A stretch of 64,000 bases of DNA from an uncultured Clostridia bacterium (GTDB lineage Bacteria; Bacillota; Clostridia; Christensenellales; UBA1242): assembly GCA_934749845.1 (NCBI GenBank), contig CAKVHQ010000006.1:7904-71903 (forward strand), given 5' to 3'. The notes below the pieces were generated by a model. The model ran no database searches. It saw only the letters and a program-made list of their open reading frames with translations, and had not been told where the DNA came from. Every line of letters begins with the position of its first letter. The first letter of the stretch is position 1. The translations under genes and the position numbers were made by a program. This document shows positions 45,088 to 54,145 of the stretch, piece by piece.

Positions 45088-45781
45088 AAAACTTTTTATT
45101 AAGATTAAAATAATTCCAAGGAATTTCATCTTCTGGCGGATAGCACACAAAGTTTAAGACTTGTTTGGTTGTTGGATGAATGAACACAAGTTTATATGCC
45201 CAAAGAGCCAAATTATAGCCTTTAACTATGTCTCCTTTATATTTAACATCGCCAAAAACAGGATTGCCTATCGTGCTCATTTGTACTCTAATTTGATGGC
45301 TTCTGCCTGTTAAAAGTTTAACATTAAGTAAAGAAAGTTTGTCGTTATAGTCCAAAGTTTTATAAATTAGTTCGCATTTTTTTGCGCCACTTTCTAGCAT
45401 AGGAACAACTCTAACAACATTGTTTATTTCATCTTTTTTTAAGTAGTGAGTGAGTTTTGCGCTTGCTTCTCGTGGTCTGCCAACAACAACGGTTAAGTAT
45501 TCTTTGCTAAATTCGCCGTTTTTTATTTGTTCACTTAATCTCGACGCTGCCTTGCTTGTTTTTGCAAAAACCATTAGCCCACCAGTTGGTCTGTCCAATC
45601 TGTGAACAAGTCCAACAAAAGCCTCACCCGGTTTATTACTTTTATTTTTTATGTATTCTTTGCACATAGAGAGCATATCTTCATCGTTGGTACTGTCTTG
45701 CTGACTTAAAACATTTTGTGGCTTCACAACAACCAAAAGATGATTATCTTCGTATACTACATTTAATTCATGCTTGTCCAT
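45086..45781 (-). CDS. RluA/RluD-family pseudouridine synthase
   Basis: A 231-residue RNA pseudouridine synthase. The catalytic Asp is in VHRLDRPTGGLMVFAKT; ELIYKTLDY and LLTGRSHQIRVQMSTIGNPVFGD are the other conserved segments. It lacks the N-terminal S4 domain of RluD, so the target RNA (rRNA or tRNA) cannot be assigned. Its start overlaps the stop of the upstream HEPN-CBS gene (TAATG), so the two are coupled. Confidence 0.88.
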   Translation of the reverse strand: MDKHELNVVYEDNHLLVVVKPQNVLSQQDSTNDEDMLSMCKEYIKNKSNKPGEAFVGLVHRLDRPTGGLMVFAKTSKAASRLSEQIKNGEFSKEYLTVVVGRPREASAKLTHYLKKDEINNVVRVVPMLESGAKKCELIYKTLDYNDKLSLLNVKLLTGRSHQIRVQMSTIGNPVFGDVKYKGDIVKGYNLALWAYKLVFIHPTTKQVLNFVCYPPEDEIPWNYFNLNKKF

Positions 45782-46497
45782 TAGTAATTCTCCAAAATAT
45801 TGTTTATATCCATAACATCGGCAACGGAAACGATGCCAAGCGGTTTATCGTTGCGGTCGCCATGTTTTGTGATTAAAATAACCAAAAGTTTTCTGTTTCG
45901 ATAAAATAAATCCACTGCTTTTTCCAAAGTTAATTCTTCGGTTTCAATAGCATAATATGGCTCGCCCACATTAAATGAAATAACTTCCTTTATTGTGGTT
46001 TCTTTTAAATATTCATTTATATCGTAGCCATTGTTCAAAACCTTACCAATATTATCTATAAGTTTTTGACCATTAGCCACACCAATAAGTTGGCCATTTT
46101 CATAAACAGGCAGGTTGCTATAACCACTTTTGCTAATTGTGATGATTGTGTTTTCAAGTTTTTCATCCCCCGAAATGCACAAAACATCTTTTTTGCAAAC
46201 TGTATCCAAAACCTTTGGTGGCGTGCAAATTAGTTTTGCAATTTTTTCAAGTTTTTCAACAACATTCAAGTGTGGTTCAGCAATAACTTCTGTTTCATTG
46301 CCACTATGAATTATTGCGTTTCTTAAACGACCGTAGTCAATTAACAAATCCTCATATTTTCTTACAACGCTGTTCAAAACAACGCTTCGTCTTATAACAT
46401 CCGAAAAAGCCATGCTTCTTTTAAAGTTATATTGTGTTCTTAAAGCATAATCAAGACTGTTATATGCTTTTAAAAATCTAGTTGCATTATCACTCAA
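45781..46497 (-). CDS. HEPN-like domain fused to two CBS domains
   Basis: A 238-residue protein. Residues 1-90 are helical with a canonical HEPN ribonuclease motif, R-N-x3-H, in YGRLRNAIIHSG (Arg59, Asn60, His64). From about 97 on are two CBS domains (SKSGYSNLPVYENGQLIGV; EELTLEKAVDLFYRNRKLLVILI followed by GIVSVADVMD), which usually sense adenine nucleotides. HEPN proteins with this motif are often metal-independent RNases of toxin or defence systems. A similar CBS family occurs in Firmicutes; nuclease activity is not shown. It is translationally coupled to a pseudouridine synthase. GAGGAT precedes the ATG. Confidence 0.7.
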   Translation of the reverse strand: MSDNATRFLKAYNSLDYALRTQYNFKRSMAFSDVIRRSVVLNSVVRKYEDLLIDYGRLRNAIIHSGNETEVIAEPHLNVVEKLEKIAKLICTPPKVLDTVCKKDVLCISGDEKLENTIITISKSGYSNLPVYENGQLIGVANGQKLIDNIGKVLNNGYDINEYLKETTIKEVISFNVGEPYYAIETEELTLEKAVDLFYRNRKLLVILITKHGDRNDKPLGIVSVADVMDINNILENY

Positions 46498-46628
46498 ATT
46501 TTTATCCTCACTTATTTAGTATAATAACATTTATTGCCAATTTTCGCAAACAAAATAGTTTCGTTCGACAGTATTATTTATAATAGTATATGCAAATCGC
46601 AAAAAAGTAGCAAATAATGAAAAAACAC

Positions 46629-46657
46629 TTGAATTTTTGTTCGGTTTTGTTTATAAT
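46629..46657 (+). promoter_or_regulatory. Promoter of SRP RNA
   Basis: TTGAAT, 17-base spacer, TATAAT, placing +1 at the first base of the RNA 5' helix (46664). Confidence 0.8.
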
Positions 46658-46663
46658 AATCGT

Positions 46664-46935
46664 GACTGTGCTATGTGGGGAGTTAGCGGTGCCCTATTCT
46701 TGCAATCCGCTTTAGCAAGGCAGAAAGTCTTTCTCGGGAATGCGTGTCGAAGCAGGATGAATTTGGCTTGCGATGAAGGAAAGGTCTTGTGCAAAAGTTA
46801 CTTGTGAATCATGTCAGGTCTGGAAGGAAGCAGCATTAAGCAAATCTAACTTTGTGCCACAAGGAAACTTTTCTGGAGTAAGACAAACCGTGACCACTTC
46901 GGTTCGGGTTTACAAAAAAGAATGCACAGTTTTTT
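46664..46935 (+). ncRNA. ffs: Signal recognition particle RNA, large form with Alu domain
   Basis: The SRP RNA directs Ffh to membrane-protein ribosomes. The helix 8 signature GTCAGGTC-TGGAAGGAAGCAGC is at 46813-46834 and the Alu-domain signature GGGGAGTTAGCGGTGCCC starts at 46677. The ends pair as GACTGTGC (46664-46671) with GCACAGTT (46924-46931), followed by a T-run that terminates transcription. Length of about 270 nt matches the Bacillus/Clostridium type. Confidence 0.94.
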
Positions 46936-46961
46936 TATGCAAAAAATTTATAATAAACAAT

Positions 46962-46995
46962 AAAAAAACGCACTGCTTTAAACAGTGTGTTTTTT
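46962..46995. terminator. Terminator of the membrane-protein gene downstream of SRP RNA
   Basis: Stem AAACGCACTG / CAGTGTGTTT with flanking A and T runs. Confidence 0.85.
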
Positions 46996-46998
46996 AAA

Positions 46999-47601
46999 TT
47001 ACTTATTATTTCTTCTTAATAAAGCATAGCCATACCAAGCCAAGCCAGCGAATATTCCACTCCAAACTAATGAGCCATAAGAAACTCCATTTGTTTGAGC
47101 ATTATAAGCCTTGAATATTGCCAACATTTTTGAAACAGCAGCAACTTCGTAAACAATAAAAATTGTGAATATAATTGCCATTACAAGTGAGAAAATTTTA
47201 AATATTTTCATATCTTTAAATATTTCTTCGTTCTTTGCAACTGATTTTTTATACTTGTTTGCGTAAGTGAAAAATAAAAGTGCAATAACAAAATTTACAA
47301 TCATAAGAATCAACTCAACTAATGCTAAAACACCAATAGTTTTAACATCACTGTTAGATTCTCTTAAAAGAATAAACATATCTCCAATTTGCGCTAATGA
47401 GAATATCATTCTTAATGCCATAAGCACAAGCAAGAATATAGACATAGAGAATATGTAGTTAGTCACCTTAATTTTTTCTGGCGATGATTTGTAAGGTTCA
47501 TCAACTTTTTGTTCAACTGTGGCGTCTGCAACAGTTTCTGGTTCGTTAACAGTTTCAACAACTTCTTCAACGACTTCGTTTTTTGGTTCTAATTCGTCCA
47601 T
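46999..47601 (-). CDS. Four-helix membrane protein of unknown function
   Basis: A 200-residue protein with a 45-residue acidic, Glu/Val-rich cytosolic N-terminus followed by four membrane helices (about 48-70, 87-110, 133-153, 172-192). No motif identifies the family. AAGGAAGG precedes the ATG. It lies 13 bases downstream of a DUF2726-like gene with which it is probably co-transcribed. Confidence 0.6.
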   Translation of the reverse strand: MDELEPKNEVVEEVVETVNEPETVADATVEQKVDEPYKSSPEKIKVTNYIFSMSIFLLVLMALRMIFSLAQIGDMFILLRESNSDVKTIGVLALVELILMIVNFVIALLFFTYANKYKKSVAKNEEIFKDMKIFKIFSLVMAIIFTIFIVYEVAAVSKMLAIFKAYNAQTNGVSYGSLVWSGIFAGLAWYGYALLRRNNK

Positions 47602-47614
47602 TTTTTACCTTCCT

Positions 47615-48172
47615 TTAATTTGTTTTCTTTCTTAATTGAGCAAGTGCAACTGGGTCAAGAGCGTCATAGAATCGTTTCATAACAGCTTCAGTGTCGTAAG
47701 GTATATCCAAAATTTCGTATTGAAGAACTGGAATGTCAACTGCTTGCAAAGCTTTTGCCACTGCCTTATCCATTTCCTTAATGGTACTGTCGGTTATGCT
47801 TGGGTAAAAGCAATCAATAACCATTACAGGTTCCATGTTCGAACGCTTGAAAATGCAAAAGTCAACATACTTTGTTTTAACCGCATTGTACATAAGCAAA
47901 CTTCCATGAGGTTTAACAATTTTGTCCACGCCAACTTTTGGAACCATTAAATATTCTTTTGGAAGTTGAGTTCTAAACATATCATAAAATTCTACTTCCT
48001 TTGGCCATAGATAAGGAACATGTTTGATTAACTGATTTTTAATATCAATCTTGTCAAAATCTATAGATGTTTTATAGTTGTTATCCATTCTTTTTTTTGC
48101 TTTAATTCCAAGATATATACCAAGGGTTGCAAACAATAATACGATTACAATACTTATTATAATTTCCCACAT
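47615..48172 (-). CDS. Membrane-anchored DUF2726-like protein
   Basis: A 185-residue protein with one N-terminal membrane helix (ISIVIVLLFATLGIYLGI) and a DUF2726-like domain: KVGVDKIVKPHGSLL, VDFCIFKRSNMEPVMVIDCF, and a long helix plus IPVLQYEILDIP. DUF2726 relates to the PD-(D/E)XK nuclease fold, but the usual I-E-L-D segment reads VIDCF here, so catalysis is doubtful. Start MWEIII has AAAGGAG upstream; the longer start overlaps that site. Confidence 0.65.
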   Translation of the reverse strand: MWEIIISIVIVLLFATLGIYLGIKAKKRMDNNYKTSIDFDKIDIKNQLIKHVPYLWPKEVEFYDMFRTQLPKEYLMVPKVGVDKIVKPHGSLLMYNAVKTKYVDFCIFKRSNMEPVMVIDCFYPSITDSTIKEMDKAVAKALQAVDIPVLQYEILDIPYDTEAVMKRFYDALDPVALAQLRKKTN

Positions 48173-48244
48173 ACTAAAATATCTCCTTTCAAGCAATATT
48201 TTATCACAAAGTTTTTATAATGTAAATAGTGAAATTATATTTTT

Positions 48245-48907
48245 TTAGTCAGTTGACCAATTTATTGGTAATTGATTGTTTTTAACTAAAAAATCATTCG
48301 TTTTGATAAAATGTCCACATCCAAAAAAGCCATTGTAGGCCGATAAAGGACTAGGATGAGCACACTTTAAAACCAAGTGATTGGGATTGTTTAAAATTTC
48401 TGCAAACTTTTGGGCTTGACTTCCCCAAAGCAAAAACACAACAGGAGTTTGAAGTTCATTAACCTTTTTAACAATCTCCAAAGTGATATTTTCCCAGCCC
48501 ATGCCTTTGTGAGAATTTGCCTTACCCCTTTCCACCGTTAAAACTGTGTTCAAAAGCAATACGCCTTGTTTAGCCCAAGCGGTTAAATTTCCTTTGGTGT
48601 TTTTTATGCCAGTTTCAGTTTCAATCTCCTTAAAAATGTTTTTAAGTGAAGGCGGAAGTTCGCTATGCTCAACGCTAAACGACAAGCCATGTGCTTGGTT
48701 TGGCTCGTGATATGGGTCTTGACCAATAATCACAACTTTAACTTTATCAAGCGGAACTTGATTTATTGCGTTAAAAACATTTTCGCTTCGTGGATAAATG
48801 GTTTTTGTTGCATATTCTTTTTGCAAGAAATTTTCAAGATTTTTATAGTATGGTTTTTCAAATTCGCTTTTAAGCAACTCATACCAACTTCTTCTAATTA
48901 CAAACAT
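48245..48907 (-). CDS. ung: Uracil-DNA glycosylase
   Basis: Family 1 UDG that removes uracil from DNA. Motifs: IGQDPYHEPNQAHGLSFSV (catalytic Asp), LLWGSQAQKF, and the His loop AHPSPLSAYNGFFG. The 220-residue length is standard. I choose MFVIRR because AGGTGA is six bases upstream. The downstream gene (48977-49465) is separate. Confidence 0.95.
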   Translation of the reverse strand: MFVIRRSWYELLKSEFEKPYYKNLENFLQKEYATKTIYPRSENVFNAINQVPLDKVKVVIIGQDPYHEPNQAHGLSFSVEHSELPPSLKNIFKEIETETGIKNTKGNLTAWAKQGVLLLNTVLTVERGKANSHKGMGWENITLEIVKKVNELQTPVVFLLWGSQAQKFAEILNNPNHLVLKCAHPSPLSAYNGFFGCGHFIKTNDFLVKNNQLPINWSTD

Positions 48908-48976
48908 GTTTTCACCTAAAAACATTTTACTTGATATTACAAAAAAGGTCAATTATTGTTGAGCGTAAATTAAATT

Positions 48977-49465
48977 TCACATAAACTCATCTAGTTTTTT
49001 TAGTTGCTGTCCATGCACGATTTTAACAAAATCTTGACTAACAGGGCTAATTAGTTTACAAGTTTTTAAGTTAACTTTTTTTAAATTTTTTGAACTTTCA
49101 AAACACGTTTCTATAACGCTAATTTTTGTTTGGCTTAAACTTTTTCCACTTCCACTAATCATTTTAAGTTCAATAGTGTCATTATTTTCAACAATAAAAA
49201 TTCCAAGGTCAAATTCGCAAAAATGAGTGCAAATGCAAAAAATTTCAAAATTTTTTATGTTTTTGAAGCAAATTTCACAATTTTTTTGCAATTTTTTAAA
49301 TATTTTTTTCAAATAATCATTTTCGTAGTTAAATAAAATTCTTGGCTTATCAATCTCAAAACTAAACAAAGCAAATATTGAATTACAAAAAAGATTATTG
49401 AATTTTAGTTCTTTCAATAATCTTTTAGATACTATTATATTTGAGTTTTCTATTTTAAAATTCAT
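48977..49465 (-). CDS. Hypothetical protein
   Basis: A 162-residue, Phe/Asn/Lys/Cys-rich protein (KFNNLFCNSIFALFSFEI; CEICFKNIKNFEIFCICTHFCEF). It looks soluble and mixed alpha/beta, with seven cysteines but no regular zinc knuckle. I see no Shine-Dalgarno site; a TATATA stretch lies five bases upstream of the ATG, again fitting a leaderless start. Codon use is very AT-rich. It may be a lineage-specific gene. Confidence 0.45.
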   Translation of the reverse strand: MNFKIENSNIIVSKRLLKELKFNNLFCNSIFALFSFEIDKPRILFNYENDYLKKIFKKLQKNCEICFKNIKNFEIFCICTHFCEFDLGIFIVENNDTIELKMISGSGKSLSQTKISVIETCFESSKNLKKVNLKTCKLISPVSQDFVKIVHGQQLKKLDEFM

Positions 49466-49519
49466 ATTTGTATATATGATTTTAAATGCACATTTGTTTA
49501 CGAAAATTTAGAAACTTCT

Positions 49520-50470
49520 TTATGCATTTTGTTTACGCTTTTGAGTTTTAACAAATATGTTTGCCTTTGTTGCTGCAATCGCACCATCTGCACAAGCGGT
49601 TACAATTTGTCTTAACTCTTTTTTTCTGCAATCGCCTGCTGCATAAACTCCTTCGATGTTTGTTTCCATACTATCATTTGTTAGGATGTAACCTTTTTCG
49701 TCTTTGTTCACAGCGTCTATAGAAACTGTATCTGGGTCTCTTCCAACAGTGATAAAAAGTCCTTCAAGTTCAATTTTTTTGCTATCGTTGGTTTCAAAAT
49801 TTCTAACCGTTATGCCTTCAACTTTGTTTTCGCCATAAACTTCGGTCACTTCACTATTCAAAACAAGTTCAATTTTACCTTCTTTTGCAAGATTAAAAAC
49901 TCTTTCTTGCAAAATTTCTTGACCACGAAACTCGTTTCGTCTGTGAATTAAATAAACCTTTTGTGCGATATCGCTTAAATATGCAGCGTCTTCCAACGCA
50001 CTATCGCCACCACCAACAACTGCAACAACTTTATTTTTATATAAAGCACCGTCGCATATTGCGCAATAACTAACGCCCATTCCCTTAAACTTATCTTCGC
50101 CTTTAACGCCTAATTTTCTTGCGTCTGCGCCCATACACAAAATAATGCTTCTTGCTTTATATTGCTTGCCATATTCTGTTTTAACAACCTTGATTTCATT
50201 TTTAAAGTCAAAGTCCAAAACGCAATCGTTAACTGTTTCAAGACCGCATTTTTTTGCTTGTGAAAGCATTTTATCAATTAAATCAGGTCCATTTATATTT
50301 TCATAACCAGGATAATTTTTAATTTCAAAAGTTGTGGCAACCTGACCGCCATAAACATACTTTTCAAGCATTAAAGTTTTAAGCCTTGCTCGGCAAGCAT
50401 AAATTCCCGCAGTTATTCCCGCAGGCCCACCGCCAACAATAATTAAATCATAAATATTTTCATTTTCCAT
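49520..50470 (-). CDS. trxB: Thioredoxin reductase
   Basis: A 316-residue flavoprotein that reduces thioredoxin with NADPH. The FAD site is IVGGGPAGITAGIYACRARL, the redox pair is SYCAICDGALYK, and the NADPH site is VVGGGDSALEDAAYLS; the final FAD motif is GVYAAGDCRKKELRQIVTACADGA. AGGAG precedes the ATG. It is transcribed alone or with the gene ending at 50532. Confidence 0.95.
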   Translation of the reverse strand: MENENIYDLIIVGGGPAGITAGIYACRARLKTLMLEKYVYGGQVATTFEIKNYPGYENINGPDLIDKMLSQAKKCGLETVNDCVLDFDFKNEIKVVKTEYGKQYKARSIILCMGADARKLGVKGEDKFKGMGVSYCAICDGALYKNKVVAVVGGGDSALEDAAYLSDIAQKVYLIHRRNEFRGQEILQERVFNLAKEGKIELVLNSEVTEVYGENKVEGITVRNFETNDSKKIELEGLFITVGRDPDTVSIDAVNKDEKGYILTNDSMETNIEGVYAAGDCRKKELRQIVTACADGAIAATKANIFVKTQKRKQNA

Positions 50471-50531
50471 TAAGATAATCTCCTAAAATTATTATAACAT
50501 AATTTATGCTTATTATAAATAAATTTGCGAA

Positions 50532-50732
50532 CTAATCAATAAGACCAAGCAAGTAATCCGCCGAAACAGCAAAAAATTTGCTTAAAGCCACAACATAACT
50601 TGCTTTTGGCTCGTTTATCCCCTTTTCCCAAAAATCAATCGCTTTTTGAGAAACTCCAATAAGTTTGGCAAGTTGTTGTTGCGACAGTCCTTTTTCGCTT
50701 CGCAGTTCTTTTAATCGTTCTTTAAATTTCAT
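50532..50732 (-). CDS. Small XRE-family regulator
   Basis: A 66-residue single helix-turn-helix protein: LRSEKGLSQQQLAKLIGVSQKAIDFWEKG is the DNA-binding core and VVALSKFFAVSADYLLGLI the end. No sensor domain. On the minus strand TATAAT (50744-50739) puts +1 at the A of the ATG, with no Shine-Dalgarno site, so the mRNA is probably leaderless. It is divergent from a zinc-ribbon gene, and the intervening region holds two identical operators. Confidence 0.85.
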   Translation of the reverse strand: MKFKERLKELRSEKGLSQQQLAKLIGVSQKAIDFWEKGINEPKASYVVALSKFFAVSADYLLGLID

Positions 50733-50742
50733 AAAAAAATTA

Positions 50743-50794
50743 TAGTAGAAATCTACTAAAAAGACTTGACAAAGTAGAAATCTACTTATATAAT
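50743..50794 (+). promoter_or_regulatory. Promoter of the zinc-ribbon gene with twin operators
   Basis: TTGACA (50766-50771) and TATAAT (50789-50794) are separated by 17 bases. Identical GTAGAAATCTAC operators lie at 50745-50756 and 50774-50785; the second fills the promoter spacer. Repression of both divergent genes by the XRE protein is the simplest reading. Confidence 0.75.
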
Positions 50795-50829
50795 AGTCAT
50801 GTAATTAAATTTTTAAACGGAGGAAGAAT

Positions 50830-51078
50830 ATGTTTTGTCATCATTGTGGAAAAGAAATTGATGATAACGCAGTTGTGTGCGTGCATTGCGGAGTTGAAAC
50901 AAAAAACTTAAATAAAAACGATAAGCAAATTAACATTGTTAATCAGTCCAGTTCAAGTTCTAGTTCATCAAGAAAAGGAATGCCCAGAGTGTACAATCCT
51001 GTCGTTGATTTCTTTATGATATGTTTTACTGGTGGTTTATGGCTTATTTGGATGCTTTGTAGACCAAAATATTATTAA
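50830..51078 (+). CDS. Small zinc-ribbon membrane-associated protein
   Basis: An 82-residue protein: an N-terminal zinc ribbon (CHHCGKEI, CVHCGVET), a Ser/Asn linker (QSSSSSSSS), and a hydrophobic C-terminus (VDFFMICFTGGLWLIWMLCRP). A GGAGGA Shine-Dalgarno site precedes the ATG. The gene is controlled by a strong promoter carrying an operator for the divergent XRE regulator. Function unknown; the same ribbon-plus-membrane layout recurs in two other small proteins in this window. Confidence 0.75.
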   Translation: MFCHHCGKEIDDNAVVCVHCGVETKNLNKNDKQINIVNQSSSSSSSSRKGMPRVYNPVVDFFMICFTGGLWLIWMLCRPKYY

Positions 51079-51103
51079 AATAGTTATTACAACCCCCTTG
51101 TAA

Positions 51104-51132
51104 TAAAAAAAGCAGAGTTTAACTCTGTTTTT
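51104..51132 (+). terminator. Terminator of the zinc-ribbon gene
   Basis: Stem AGCAGAG / CTCTGTT with T7; a second inverted repeat (TTATTACAA / TTGTAATAA) lies just before it. Confidence 0.8.
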
Positions 51133-51168
51133 TTAAATTTTGCGTTAATAAATAACAAAATTTAAAAC

Positions 51169-51199
51169 AAAAAAACGGAACATAAATTCCGTTTTTTTA
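51169..51199 (-). terminator. Terminator of rplM-rpsI
   Basis: Stem AAACGGAA / TTCCGTTT with T-run on the minus strand. Confidence 0.88.
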
Positions 51200-51205
51200 T
51201 AATCA

Positions 51206-51622
51206 TTATCTCTTGCTGAATTGTGGAGATTTTCTTGCTTTTTTAAGACCGTATTTTTTACGTTCTTTTGTTCTTGAATCTCTTGTTAAGAATCCTGCTT
51301 TTTTAAGTTCTGCTTTGTATTGTTCATTGTAAACAACAAGTGCTCTTGCAATTCCGTGACGGATTGCGCCTGCTTGTCCTGTTAAACCGCCACCGCAAAC
51401 ATTAACTGTAACATCAATTTTTGCTTCGTTTCCTGTTAAAACAAGTGGTTGTCTTACGATTTGTTGTAATGTTCCAAGACCAAAGTAGTCGTTAATATCT
51501 CTATCGTTAATTGTGATTTTGCCACTGCCATTTGGAGTAATTCTTACACGAGCAACACTTTGTTTTCTTCTACCTGTGTTAAGTGGCTCAAGTTTCTTTT
51601 CAACTTTTTTTGCTGCTGCCAT
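51206..51622 (-). CDS. rpsI: 30S ribosomal protein S9
   Basis: A 138-residue S9: [30 protein letters not shown], and the conserved [25 protein letters not shown] basic tail (its final Arg contacts P-site tRNA; described here by its ends only). AAAGGAGG lies before the ATG, one base after the rplM stop. The usual rplM-rpsI pair. Confidence 0.97.
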   Translation of the reverse strand: MAAAKKVEKKLEPLNTGRRKQSVARVRITPNGSGKITINDRDINDYFGLGTLQQIVRQPLVLTGNEAKIDVTVNVCGGGLTGQAGAIRHGIARALVVYNEQYKAELKKAGFLTRDSRTKERKKYGLKKARKSPQFSKR

Positions 51623-51623
51623 A

Positions 51624-52067
51624 TTATCTTACTCCTCCTTTAAGTGTTATGAGTTCTGGTTGTTGTGCTTGATGATTGTGTTCTGCACCCTTGAACATTT
51701 TAAGTTTTTTAATCATTTTTCTGCCAAGTTTGTTTTTTGGAAGCATTCCCTTAACTGCAAGTCTTAATGCTTCGTCACTATTTTTTGCCATCATGTCTTT
51801 GTATTGAATGTATTTTGCATTACCTACATAACCTGTTGGTTGGAAATGTGTTTTTTGAATAAGTTTCTTACCTGTTAAAACAATCTTGTCTGTGTTGATA
51901 ACAACAACATAGTCACCAGTGTCGATGTGTGGAGCATATGTTGGTTTGTTTTTTCCTTTTAAAATTGATGCAACTTGACTAGCAAGTCTTCCTAGTGGCA
52001 TTCCTTCTGCGTCAACTAGATACCATTTTCTATCAATGGTTGCCTCTTTTGGCATATATGTTTTCAT
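51624..52067 (-). CDS. rplM: 50S ribosomal protein L13
   Basis: A 147-residue L13: [33 protein letters not shown], and [18 protein letters not shown], then [16 protein letters not shown]. First gene of rplM-rpsI. Its 5' leader contains a hairpin that resembles the L13 leader of Firmicutes. Confidence 0.97.
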   Translation of the reverse strand: MKTYMPKEATIDRKWYLVDAEGMPLGRLASQVASILKGKNKPTYAPHIDTGDYVVVINTDKIVLTGKKLIQKTHFQPTGYVGNAKYIQYKDMMAKNSDEALRLAVKGMLPKNKLGRKMIKKLKMFKGAEHNHQAQQPELITLKGGVR

Positions 52068-52119
52068 TTTAAATTTCTCCTAAAATAATTAGTCAAACTT
52101 TAAACTCACCTTGGCTAAT

Positions 52120-52147
52120 GCGGTGGGCTAGACCACAAAAAAACCGC
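52120..52147 (-). promoter_or_regulatory. Structured rplM leader (L13-leader-like)
   Basis: On the minus strand GCGGT pairs with ACCGC around an inner GTGG / CCAC helix, about 50-80 bases before rplM. Firmicutes rplM leaders bind L13 for feedback control; homology here is by position and shape. Confidence 0.45.
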
Positions 52148-52204
52148 TTAAAATTTAAGACTTTGATAGTTTACAACAATTGACAATATTTGTCAACAAT
52201 TTTT

Positions 52205-54004
52205 TTATATTTTTAATATACTCATGAATGCTTCGCTTGGAATGGAAACCGAACCCACCTGACGCATTCGTTTTTTACCTGCTTTTTGTTTTTCAAGCAG
52301 TTTTTTCTTACGAGTTATATCTCCGCCATAGCATTTTGCTAAAACATCTTTTCTTAAAGCCTTAATGGTTTCCCTAGCAATGATTTTGCTTCCTATTGCG
52401 GCTTGAATTGGTATTTCAAACATTTGGCGTGGAATAACCTCTTTAAGTTTTTCGGTTATGGCTTTTCCCCTTGGATATGCCTTGTCCTTATGCACGATAA
52501 TTGAAAGTGCATCGCAAGTTTCTCCATTAAGCAAAATATCCATTTTAACAAGGTCGCTTTGCCTGTAATCCAACAACTCATAATCTAAACTTGCATAGCC
52601 TTTGCTTCTTGATTTAAGGCTATCAAAAAAGTCGTAAACAATTTCGTTTAGTGGAATTTCAAATGTTAAATTAACACGCTTTTCGTCAATATATTTTAAA
52701 TCTTTTTGTATGCCTCGTTTTTCAATGCATAAATCAATTAAAGAACCAACATATTCAGGTGGAGTGTAAATTTCCACTTTAACCCATGGTTCTTCCATGC
52801 GGTCGATCATAGCCACTGGTGGCAAATTAACAGGATTAGAAATTTCAAGCATTTCGCCCTTGGTTGTGTAAACATGATAAGAAACACTTGGTGCAGTTGT
52901 TATAATGTCAAGATTAAATTCTCTTTCCAATCTTTCGGTTATTATTTCCATGTGAAGTAATCCCAAAAAGCCACATCTAAAGCCAAAGCCTAGTGCCTGT
53001 GAAGTTTCAGGAGCATAAGATAGCGCTGCATCGTTTAATTGCAATTTTTCAAGTGCATCTTTAAGTTCTTGATACTTGCTTCCGTCACTTAAAAATATTC
53101 CACAGAAAACAACTCTCGTTGCTTCCTTATAGCCTTCAAGAGCACTATCGCAAGGGTTTAATGCATTAGTTATAGTGTCACCGACTTTGGTGTCTTGCAC
53201 ATTTTTTATGCTAGCCGCAATATAGCCAACTTCGCCAGCAAGCAATTTATCTTCTGCCTTTGGATGCGGAACAAATTTACCCACTTCAACAACATCGTAC
53301 TCTTTATTAGTTGTCCACATTCTAATTTTATCGCCCGCTTTAACTTCACCGTCAAACACTCTAACCAAGCAAATAGCACCTTTATAGTTATCATAGTAAC
53401 TATCAAAAATTAGTGCCTTTAATGGCTTTTGTTCATCTCCACTTGGGCATGGAAAATCGGTTACTATTCTATCCAAAACTTCCTTTATGTTTATGCCTTC
53501 CTTGGCACTAACTTGTGGTGCTTTTTCTGGGTCAATTCCAATTAAATCTCTAATCTCGTTTTTGGTGTTTTCAATATCTGCACTTGGCAAGTCTATTTTG
53601 TTAATTACTGGCATAATTTCAAGATTATTTTCCACCGCCAAATACAAATTTGCCAATGTTTGTGCTTCCACCCCTTGTGAAGCATCAACAATCAAAATTG
53701 CGCCTTCACAAGCAGCCAAACTTCTGCTAACTTCGTAGGTAAAATCCACATGTCCGGGAGTATCAATCAAGTTAAATTCATAAACTTCGCCGTTGTATTC
53801 ATAGTTCATTTTTGTTGGCGTAAGTTTAATGGTAATTCCTCGTTCTCTTTCAAGGTCCATGCTATCCAACAGTTGACTTTCCATATCACGCTTTGCAACA
53901 GTGCCTGTATACTCAATCAATCTATCTGCAAGTGTACTTTTACCATGGTCAATATGTGCAATTATGCAAAAATTTCTTATAAGTTCCTGTCGTGTTTTTG
54001 CCAT
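52205..54004 (-). CDS. lepA: Elongation factor 4
   Basis: Ribosomal back-translocating GTPase, 599 residues. G1 is [15 protein letters not shown]2 [11 protein letters not shown]3 [12 protein letters not shown], and G4 NKIDLP. The LepA-specific C-terminal domain ([22 protein letters not shown]) is present. AGGAG precedes the ATG. It is the last gene on this strand before the divergent GDPD gene. Confidence 0.97.
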   Translation of the reverse strand: MAKTRQELIRNFCIIAHIDHGKSTLADRLIEYTGTVAKRDMESQLLDSMDLERERGITIKLTPTKMNYEYNGEVYEFNLIDTPGHVDFTYEVSRSLAACEGAILIVDASQGVEAQTLANLYLAVENNLEIMPVINKIDLPSADIENTKNEIRDLIGIDPEKAPQVSAKEGINIKEVLDRIVTDFPCPSGDEQKPLKALIFDSYYDNYKGAICLVRVFDGEVKAGDKIRMWTTNKEYDVVEVGKFVPHPKAEDKLLAGEVGYIAASIKNVQDTKVGDTITNALNPCDSALEGYKEATRVVFCGIFLSDGSKYQELKDALEKLQLNDAALSYAPETSQALGFGFRCGFLGLLHMEIITERLEREFNLDIITTAPSVSYHVYTTKGEMLEISNPVNLPPVAMIDRMEEPWVKVEIYTPPEYVGSLIDLCIEKRGIQKDLKYIDEKRVNLTFEIPLNEIVYDFFDSLKSRSKGYASLDYELLDYRQSDLVKMDILLNGETCDALSIIVHKDKAYPRGKAITEKLKEVIPRQMFEIPIQAAIGSKIIARETIKALRKDVLAKCYGGDITRKKKLLEKQKAGKKRMRQVGSVSIPSEAFMSILKI

Positions 54005-54145
54005 TCGTATCTCCTAAAATATAATGATATTATATATAAAATGTGCAAATTTGCAAAACATTTATTCGTTGTTATCTATAAACCAACTTAAACACTTGGC
54101 AAACCCCGCTTTGTTATGCTAAAATAAGTCTATTAGGAGAATTTT

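Noticed and set aside
46773..46997. ORF of 74 codons inside the SRP RNA region
   Set aside because: It lies within the structured SRP RNA and its terminator, and lacks a ribosome binding site.
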